From NCBI RefSeq assembly GCF_016863655.1, contig NZ_BOPH01000105.1:1-64000 (forward strand): a DNA stretch of 64,000 bases, written 5' to 3'. The notes beneath the pieces were generated by a model that did not search any database, had not been told where the DNA came from, and worked only from the letters and a program-made list of their open reading frames with translations. Source of the DNA: Virgisporangium ochraceum. GTDB taxonomy: Bacteria; Actinomycetota; Actinomycetes; Mycobacteriales; Micromonosporaceae. This document shows positions 60,833-64,000 of the stretch, one piece after another (position 1 is the stretch's first letter; every line of letters begins with the position of its first letter). The position numbers and the translations under genes were made by a program.

Positions 60833-61771
60833 ATGTTCAGGAAGTTCGGCCGGGTCGCTGTACTCGGTTTGGTGTTCGCGATGAGCTGCGTCGGGCTGTT
60901 CCGGCCGACCAGCGCGAGCGCCGCTACAAGCTACACCTACCAGCAGGTCAACAACTACCACAGCAACTTGTGCATGTTCTACAGCGGTTTCCAGACGGCG
61001 TGTACCGGCAACTCGGGCCAGCAGGTGCGAGAGATGCCCGGCAACAGCGGCTACATCATGCTGAGCATCGCCCCGGCCGGCGGCTCGCAGTGCCTCACCG
61101 TGCAGGGCGGCTCGTACGCCAACAACGCGCCGCTGACGCCGACGCCGTGCAACTACGCCAGCAGCCAGCAGTTCCGCAAGGAACCGGCCCCGATCGGGGG
61201 CGGCTACTACCAGCTGGTCGCGATGCACAGCGGCAAGTGCGTCACGGTCCGGTCGGAGAGCATGGTCGAGGGGGCGCAACTGGTGCAGTACACGTGCCCG
61301 TCCCCCGGCCAGGTCGACTGGATCGGCGCCGGCTACTGGCGCAACCTCGCAAGCGCCACCTACCAGCGGGTGCGCAACTGGCACAGTGGCCTGTGCCTGA
61401 ACGGCTACCCGCAGGTCCAGAACCCGTGCGGCGACAACGCGTACCTGCAGTGGCGCGAGATCCCGACCGATGCCGGCTTCGTCCAGCTGTACAACGCCAG
61501 CTTCGGCGGCTGCCTGGCCGTGCTGAACGCTTCGTTCACCGACAACCAGCCGCTCACCGTGGGCCCGTGCAACGGCGCGTACAGCGCCCAGTTCCGCAAG
61601 CAGGCGGCCCCGATCGGCGGCGGCTACTACCAGTTGGTCGTCCGGCACAGCGCCAAGTGCGTCACCGTACTGTCGGAGAGCATGCTCGCCGGAGCCCAGC
61701 TGGTGCAGTACACCTGCCCGTCGGCCAGCCAGGTCGACCGGATCGGCGCGGGCTACTGGCAGACGTTCTGA
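60833..61771 (+). CDS. Secreted protein with two near-identical ricin-type lectin modules
   Basis: 312 residues. Signal peptide ends at TSASAATS. Two halves of about 135 residues each carry the beta-trefoil pattern (LCMFYSGF / LCLNGYPQ, CLTVQGGS / CLAVLNAS, KCVTVRSESM / KCVTVLSESM). The end of each half is almost the same (APIGGGYYQLV ... GAQLVQYTCPS ... IGAGYW), showing a recent internal duplication. Likely binds a polysaccharide; no enzyme domain. Confidence 0.82.
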   Translation: MFRKFGRVAVLGLVFAMSCVGLFRPTSASAATSYTYQQVNNYHSNLCMFYSGFQTACTGNSGQQVREMPGNSGYIMLSIAPAGGSQCLTVQGGSYANNAPLTPTPCNYASSQQFRKEPAPIGGGYYQLVAMHSGKCVTVRSESMVEGAQLVQYTCPSPGQVDWIGAGYWRNLASATYQRVRNWHSGLCLNGYPQVQNPCGDNAYLQWREIPTDAGFVQLYNASFGGCLAVLNASFTDNQPLTVGPCNGAYSAQFRKQAAPIGGGYYQLVVRHSAKCVTVLSESMLAGAQLVQYTCPSASQVDRIGAGYWQTF

Positions 61772-61793
61772 CCGTCGCTTACGGCGCCGGTCT

Positions 61794-61832
61794 CGGCTCC
61801 GGCCTCGGCGACTCACGCCGGGGCCGGAGCCG
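61794..61832 (+). terminator. Terminator of the lectin gene
   Basis: 11-bp stem CGGCTCCGGCC / GGCCGGAGCCG with a 17-base loop, 22 bp after the stop. Confidence 0.6.
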
Positions 61833-61918
61833 GAGGTCCTGACGCGCTCATGCGGGCGCGGGAGGGCTGAAGTTACGGCAGAGCTGCGCCGCAACGCTCA
61901 CCAGGTCGGCGGCCGGTC

Positions 61919-62503
61919 TCACTGTGGGTCGATATCCACACCCAGCGGTAGCAGCTTCCCGTCGTTGCAGGTGGCCGCCGGGCACGCGGTCACCGCCACG
62001 ACCAGGTCGCGCTCGGCCTGGAACGTCACGCCCTGTCCGGCCGTCACGGTCGGGGGCCGGATCGTGAGCCGCCCGTCGGGGGCGACATCGGCCCGCATGA
62101 ACACGTTGAAGGCGATCGTCACCGTGGCCGCCGGCACGCCGAACGCGCCCAGCGACGTCGTCAGGTTGTCGAAGCAGTTCGGGCGGGGACCGGTCGCGCC
62201 GTAGCCGATCTCGTACATCTCCTGGCTGCACGGTGCGTACAGGAAGTCGTGCACGCCCACCTCGTCGGCGACGATGCGCAGCAACGGGCGGCTGCGCCTG
62301 GAGTACAGCACCGACCCGGTCGTCAGCCGTACCGTTCCGCCGTAGTCGAACGAGCGGCCGTTGCTCTGCCCGTCGGAAAGGTCGTCAGCGGCGACAGCGA
62401 ACACGTCACCGGTCTGCCCGCCCTCCACGTCGACCACCCGCAGCCGGGTCCCCGCGCTGAGCTCCCACGCCATCCCGCCTGCGGCGGGGACGATCACCGT
62501 CAT
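61919..62503 (-). CDS. DUF1989 / urea carboxylase-associated family protein
   Basis: 194 residues: VEGGQTGDVFAVAADDLSDG, YSRRSRPLLRIVADEVGVHD, FLYAPCSQEMYE, FNVFMRADVAPDGRL, and VAVTACPAATCNDGK. This is the DUF1989 pattern with conserved Cys and His-Asp, as in urea carboxylase-associated proteins. These accompany urea or guanidine/amino-nitrogen breakdown; the precise reaction here is unknown. ATG 62503 is three codons inside an upstream TTG; no strong ribosome site. Divergent from a GntR regulator, its likely controller. Confidence 0.85.
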   Translation of the reverse strand: MTVIVPAAGGMAWELSAGTRLRVVDVEGGQTGDVFAVAADDLSDGQSNGRSFDYGGTVRLTTGSVLYSRRSRPLLRIVADEVGVHDFLYAPCSQEMYEIGYGATGPRPNCFDNLTTSLGAFGVPAATVTIAFNVFMRADVAPDGRLTIRPPTVTAGQGVTFQAERDLVVAVTACPAATCNDGKLLPLGVDIDPQ

Positions 62504-62504
62504 T

Positions 62505-62533
62505 GCATACAATTAGCATACTGAATGTATTCT
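62505..62533. promoter_or_regulatory. AT-rich divergent promoter/operator between the DUF1989 and GntR genes
   Basis: Direct repeat GCATAC at 62505 and 62516 (one helical turn apart) and inverted ATACA (62507) / TGTAT (62526). TATTCT at 62528-62533 is only seven bases before the GTG of the regulator, so its mRNA may be leaderless. Confidence 0.5.
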
Positions 62534-62540
62534 GGGCAAC

Positions 62541-63176
62541 GTGAGTGAGGTCAGGCGCAGCACGGCCGCCGTGCAGCAGGGGATACAGGAGCTGATTACC
62601 GCCGGGGTTTTCGCCGCCGGCGACCGGCTCGTCGAGGACGACCTGGCCCACCGGCTCAACGTCTCCCGCACGCCGGTCCGGGAGGCTCTGCACGCGTTGG
62701 CCGCCCGCGGACTGGTCACCCGCGCCGCCCGTACCTGGACGGTCCGCCGCCTCGATGTGCGCGACGTCCGGGAGATGTACGAGTTCCGCTGCGCGCTGGA
62801 GTGCATGGCCGCCCGGCTCGCGGCGAGCAGGTGCTCACCGGAGGACGCGCGCGCGATCGCCGCGGCGAACGACGCCAGCCGTACCGGACCATCGACGAAC
62901 TTCACCCCGGCAAGCGAGCGGGTGCACGGCCTCATCGCCGCGGCGGCCAACAACCGGCGCCTGGCGGCGGAGCTGGCGCAGCTCCAGCTGATCTACTTCA
63001 GCCGCCCGATCGCGACGCTGTACACGCCCGACGAGATCGAGGAAAGCATCGTCGAGCACGAGGCGGTCGCACGGGCCGTCGCCGACAAGGATCCCGACAC
63101 CGCCGACGCCGCGATGCGTCACCACATCGAGCACGCCTTCGATCTGGTGGTGCGCAAGCTGGCCTGGCTCGGCTAG
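62541..63176 (+). CDS. GntR-family regulator, FadR/FCD subfamily
   Basis: 211 residues from GTG 62541. Winged helix: GDRLVEDDLAHRLNVSRTPV then REALHALAARGLV. FCD domain with MYEFRCALECMAARLA, RVHGLIAAAANN and HHIEHAFD, giving the metal-binding His and Asp expected. Divergent from the DUF1989 gene with a shared 37-bp operator region; likely local repressor. Confidence 0.92.
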   Translation: MSEVRRSTAAVQQGIQELITAGVFAAGDRLVEDDLAHRLNVSRTPVREALHALAARGLVTRAARTWTVRRLDVRDVREMYEFRCALECMAARLAASRCSPEDARAIAAANDASRTGPSTNFTPASERVHGLIAAAANNRRLAAELAQLQLIYFSRPIATLYTPDEIEESIVEHEAVARAVADKDPDTADAAMRHHIEHAFDLVVRKLAWLG

Positions 63177-63309
63177 CGTCGGCTGGGCGCCTGCCCCTGC
63201 AACGGAAGCATGCGCCCGAGCCGCTCCGCGTGCCGGTAGAGGCATGGTCAGCGGCGAGGCCTGGGACTACCGCATTCGGGCTTTGGCCGTCGGCTTCCGA
63301 CCCGCACGC

Positions 63310-63945
63310 TCAGTAGATGACCCACATCCTCCGATGGTTGCCCGACGGGTTGTGGAACCGGTCCTGGAGGTTGATCCCGGTCATGTTGCCCCCATTCGCG
63401 CTGACGGCGGCGATGGCCAGACCCCAGTGCTCGGACGGCACCAGCATGTCGTAGTAGCTGCCGGTCGTCGGGTCCCACTCCTCCCAATCCTCCCAGCCCT
63501 GTCCGTTGAGCTGACAGCTGGAGTCGGCCCAGACCTGGTATCCGAGGGCCAGGTCGGAGTTGTAGGTCAGGCACTTGCCGGTCCGAACGTTGTAGATCTT
63601 GAAGTAGGAGCCGTAGCTGATTTTGCGGAACTGCTGATAGCTGCGGAACTGGTCCCCACCCGAACGGCAGTTGTAGAGCTGGACGTTGGTGCGCACGTTC
63701 CATTCGGTCCCCGAGTCGACGTCCAGGCACCGCCAACTGGTCCGGTTCGCGAGTTGGGTTCCGGGCGAGGCCGGATCCTCCGGGAGGTCGGCGGCCACCG
63801 GCCCGAATGCCGGCGCCGCGCCGGCCGGTGCCGGGACGACCATCATGACCGTGATGGCTAGAACCGCTGTCAGCAGTGCCCGCCACCCGGCTGCCACGCC
63901 TTGCCTGCCACGCCTGCGTGTCCTCACGGTGCTTGTCGGCCGCAT
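63310..63945 (-). CDS. Secreted single ricin-type lectin-like protein
   Basis: 211 residues. Basic N-terminus and signal helix ending PAGAAPA. One beta-trefoil-like domain with WRCLDVDSG, VQLYNCRSG, QFRKISYGSYFKIYNVRTGK and WADSSCQL. Related in design to the twin-module lectin at 60833. ATG 63945 has GGAGG eight bases upstream. No catalytic domain. Confidence 0.75.
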   Translation of the reverse strand: MRPTSTVRTRRRGRQGVAAGWRALLTAVLAITVMMVVPAPAGAAPAFGPVAADLPEDPASPGTQLANRTSWRCLDVDSGTEWNVRTNVQLYNCRSGGDQFRSYQQFRKISYGSYFKIYNVRTGKCLTYNSDLALGYQVWADSSCQLNGQGWEDWEEWDPTTGSYYDMLVPSEHWGLAIAAVSANGGNMTGINLQDRFHNPSGNHRRMWVIY

Positions 63946-64000
63946 GTGTTGCCTCCACAGGTGGGTCGATGGAGCGCCGGCCGTTCCCGCCTTCGGGGCC

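Overview
The window comes from a high-GC actinomycete. GTG and TTG starts are common, coding is dense in the actinobacterial style, and it carries a SigE-family ECF sigma factor, an LPXTG wall protein, CBM2/GH5 and ricin-lectin secreted proteins and many STAND-type NTPases. A filamentous actinomycete fits best, plausibly Micromonosporaceae, but genus is not provable from sequence alone. I saw no rRNA, tRNA, CRISPR array or intact insertion sequence.

Layout. 1-5.2 kb: right edge of a biosynthetic cluster. It holds the end of a modular PKS (DH half plus carrier), a LanB-type (tRNA-dependent lantibiotic dehydratase N-domain) protein and a thioesterase-like protein with a Cys nucleophile, converging on a divergent phosphoglycerate-kinase homologue. 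5.4-10.6 kb: two tandem STAND NTPases (NB-ARC/TPR and NACHT/membrane) that share an N-terminal helical domain and a RHIM/BASS-like amyloid-type motif. 10.6-14.3 kb: a GGDEF diguanylate cyclase beside an EAL-domain scrap, an FAD oxidoreductase and a MocR scrap. 14.4-27.9 kb: a coherent sugar-acid regulon. It comprises kduI, a kduD-like SDR, an Rbs-type ABC importer (binding protein, two permeases, ATPase), an aldehyde dehydrogenase, a secreted ThuA/radical-copper-oxidase/LamG protein, a tautomerase and a divergent IclR regulator. A shared 16-bp palindrome (GTTC-N8-GAAC) lies in front of each transcription unit. 28-45 kb: mixed housekeeping and accessory genes (CopC/CopD, hemerythrin, RlpA-like, FN3 protein, beta-lactamase-fold hydrolase, SigE operon) interspersed with decayed remnants (STAS, Uma2, a truncated AbiEii-like toxin next to its intact partner, RHS repeat). 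44-47 kb: ROK repressor divergent from a CBM2-GH5 cellulase with a perfect CebR/CelR box. 47-51 kb: SUKH pseudogene, LPXTG protein, IS3 scrap and a broken helical-repeat gene. 51.5-59 kb: MFS exporter, then a tightly packed three-gene unit: LCAT-type lipase/acyltransferase, transglutaminase-like-NTPase fusion, and a 900-residue helical-repeat protein. 59-64 kb: Cys-pair lipoprotein, two ricin-type lectins, and a DUF1989 enzyme divergent from a GntR/FCD regulator.

The best candidates for undescribed systems are (i) the lipase / transglutaminase-NTPase / helical-sensor unit at 52.9-59.0 kb, read as a conflict (anti-phage or abortive-infection-like) system; (ii) the STAND pair with matching amyloid-type motifs at 5.4-10.6 kb, possibly an NLR-to-NLR relay; and (iii) the PKS-LanB-Cys thioesterase-PGK-like combination at the left edge, which suggests unusual chain tailoring through aminoacyl-tRNA and/or acyl phosphate chemistry.
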